NCBI GenBank assembly: GCA_027023145.1
Contig: JALVWV010000296.1
Coordinates: forward strand, 1-6,758
From: Campylobacteraceae bacterium
GTDB lineage: Bacteria > Campylobacterota > Campylobacteria > Campylobacterales > Sulfurovaceae
Direction: 5' to 3'
DNA: 6,758 bases
Below are positions 5,466 to 6,758 of the stretch, piece by piece. The notes beneath the pieces were generated by a model. The model was not told the origin of the DNA and made no database searches. It saw only the letters and a program-made list of their open reading frames with translations. Numbering within the stretch: position 1 is the first letter of the stretch; every line of letters begins with the position of its first letter. Both the position numbers and the translations under genes were made by a program.

Positions 5466-6758
5466 ATGCTCAAACCCATTAATTTCACCAAACGATATGT
5501 GATCGCCCTCACCCTCATCGCCCTCCTCTCCGCTTTGGCCTACGTCAACCTCAACCAACTCATCTCCTCTCAAGCCAACAACGGCAAGCGGATCAGCCTC
5601 AGCAGCCGCCAGAAAATCCTCGCACAGAAGATCGCCTTTTTTGCCCTGTACTACAAAATCAACCAGCTGAGGGACGTCATCCACCAGATGCGCACCGCCC
5701 ACGACCAACTCATCCATGCTCCCCTGCCGCCCAAACTCAAGCAACTCTATTTCGACCCTCCCCTGCAACTCGATGCTCAGGTCAAACGGTATCTCCATCA
5801 TGCCGATATCTATGCTGAGCACCGCGACGGTCGAAGCCTCACCTACCTGCTGACCCACTCCAACGCACTCATGTCCGACCTCGATCAAGCCGTCAACCTC
5901 TACCTCGACGAAGCCGATCACAACACCCGGCGCCTTAAGCAAGTCGAACTGTTTATCTTCCTCTCCACACTCGTGACCCTCTTTTTCGAAGCGCTTCTCA
6001 TCTTCATGCCCGCCAATCGCCGTATCCGACAATATACTCGGGATATCCTCGCCCAGAAGGACTACTCCAATGCCGTCATCGAGTCGAGCACAAACGCCAT
6101 CATTACCCTCGATCAAGATCTGCGGATCCAAACCTATAACCGGATGGCTGAAGCGATCTTCGGCTACACCAAAAACGAGATGCTTCATCAACCCAATTTC
6201 GACAAACTCCTCCCCCGGGAATATCGCCTCCTGCGCCAGCAGGGGGTCGCCGGATTCCTCGAGGAGCTAAACATCCGCGAGCACGGCACGGTCGTCGAAC
6301 TCGAAGCGACCAACAAAACAGGTGAAACCTTCCCCGCACGGGTCTCCTTCGGGACGACCCGCGACGTGGACAATATCGCCATCGTCGCTAATATTCAGGA
6401 TATCTCCCGCGAACGGCTCAACGATCAGCTCCTCCAGCAGCAGGCCAAATTTGCCGCGCTTGGAGAGATGATCGCTATCATCGCCCACCAGTGGCGCCAA
6501 CCCCTCGCTGAACTCAACTTCAACTGCATCTACGCCAAGAAAAAACTCGTGTCGACCCACAGCGACCCTGAACTGATCGACGTCATTGCCAAAAACGAGG
6601 ATATCATCCAGTTCATGTCCGAGACCATCACCAACTTTCAGGATTTTTACAAAAGCTCCCAGAACACCCATTTCAACCCCACCGTCTCCGTCCGCCAGGT
6701 GACCAACATCATCCAATCGGTGCTCGACCTCAACCAAATCACATTTACCCAATCCATC
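5466..6758 (+). CDS. Membrane sensor histidine kinase with PilJ/NarX-like sensor region and PAS domain (C-terminal part outside window)
   Basis: The reading frame is open for 431 codons and runs off the right edge. The start at 5466 has AAGGAA 5 nt upstream. Helices at about 11-28 and 160-180 bracket a periplasmic region of about 130 residues. Its beginning, KRISLSSRQKILAQKIA (41-57), resembles the conserved SGRQRMLSQ-type helix of PilJ/NarX-like sensors, which in NarX contributes to nitrate and nitrite binding. A PAS domain follows (about 200-315; AIITLDQDLRI, NRMAEAIFGY, then VANIQDISRERL), then a short coiled stretch and the H-box ALGEMIAIIAHQWRQPL, with H341 as the likely phosphoryl acceptor. 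The catalytic ATPase domain should lie beyond 6758. It is divergent from the response regulator and its probable partner. The ligand is not shown by the sequence; nitrate, nitrite or another nitrogen oxide is a guess from domain type and the nos neighbourhood. Confidence 0.9.
   Translation, partial: MLKPINFTKRYVIALTLIALLSALAYVNLNQLISSQANNGKRISLSSRQKILAQKIAFFALYYKINQLRDVIHQMRTAHDQLIHAPLPPKLKQLYFDPPLQLDAQVKRYLHHADIYAEHRDGRSLTYLLTHSNALMSDLDQAVNLYLDEADHNTRRLKQVELFIFLSTLVTLFFEALLIFMPANRRIRQYTRDILAQKDYSNAVIESSTNAIITLDQDLRIQTYNRMAEAIFGYTKNEMLHQPNFDKLLPREYRLLRQQGVAGFLEELNIREHGTVVELEATNKTGETFPARVSFGTTRDVDNIAIVANIQDISRERLNDQLLQQQAKFAALGEMIAIIAHQWRQPLAELNFNCIYAKKKLVSTHSDPELIDVIAKNEDIIQFMSETITNFQDFYKSSQNTHFNPTVSVRQVTNIIQSVLDLNQITFTQSI

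Noticed and set aside
5307..6191. Minus-strand reading frame of 294 codons
   Set aside because: It is antisense to the histidine kinase, whose helices, PAS domain and H-box are clear. The composition (rich in V, G, D, E) is typical of a shadow frame. 6267-6752 on the same strand is rejected likewise.

Overview
The window looks like a chromosomal piece of a nitrous-oxide-respiring member of the Campylobacterota (the Sulfurimonas / Sulfurovum / Sulfuricurvum / Wolinella side of bacteria). The evidence is a Sec-exported NosZ with a fused C-terminal cytochrome c domain, followed in order by a NosB-like four-helix membrane protein and NosD. That is the 'clade II' or c-nos layout known from Wolinella succinogenes. 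A histidine kinase whose H-box reads AHQWRQPL, a form frequent in this phylum, supports the same placement. No genus can be fixed from the sequence alone.

Layout. Minus strand, reading from high to low coordinates: an OmpR-type response regulator (5186-4494); a 460-bp gene-free stretch (4493-4034) holding a Crp/Fnr-type operator and promoter and then a 270-bp element with 33-bp terminal inverted repeats; nosZ (4033-1436); a 162-bp gap with a stem-loop and a second Crp/Fnr-type operator and promoter; nosB (1273-485); and the first 158 codons of nosD (474 to the window edge at 1). Plus strand: a sensor histidine kinase starting at 5466 and running off the right edge. It is divergent from the response regulator across a 279-bp gap that carries four GGAG-type REP hairpins.

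How the parts fit. NosZ reduces N2O to N2 in the periplasm. NosB and NosD, with genes expected beyond the left edge, support maturation of and electron delivery to NosZ. Two nearly identical 14-bp operators (13 of 14 bases the same) sit about 41-42 bp upstream of the inferred start points of nosZ and nosB, so one regulator of the Fnr/Nss type probably drives both. The sensor kinase has a periplasmic region resembling the PilJ/NarX type, followed by a PAS domain. With the response regulator it forms a plausible two-component pair next to the nos genes, though control of nos by this pair is only an inference.

The most unusual feature is the 270-bp element. It lies wholly between the inferred nosZ start point and the nosZ ribosome binding site. 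Removing it would give an ordinary leader of about 28 nt, so it looks like a MITE-like insertion that turned a short leader into a long, highly foldable one without breaking the promoter or the ribosome binding site.
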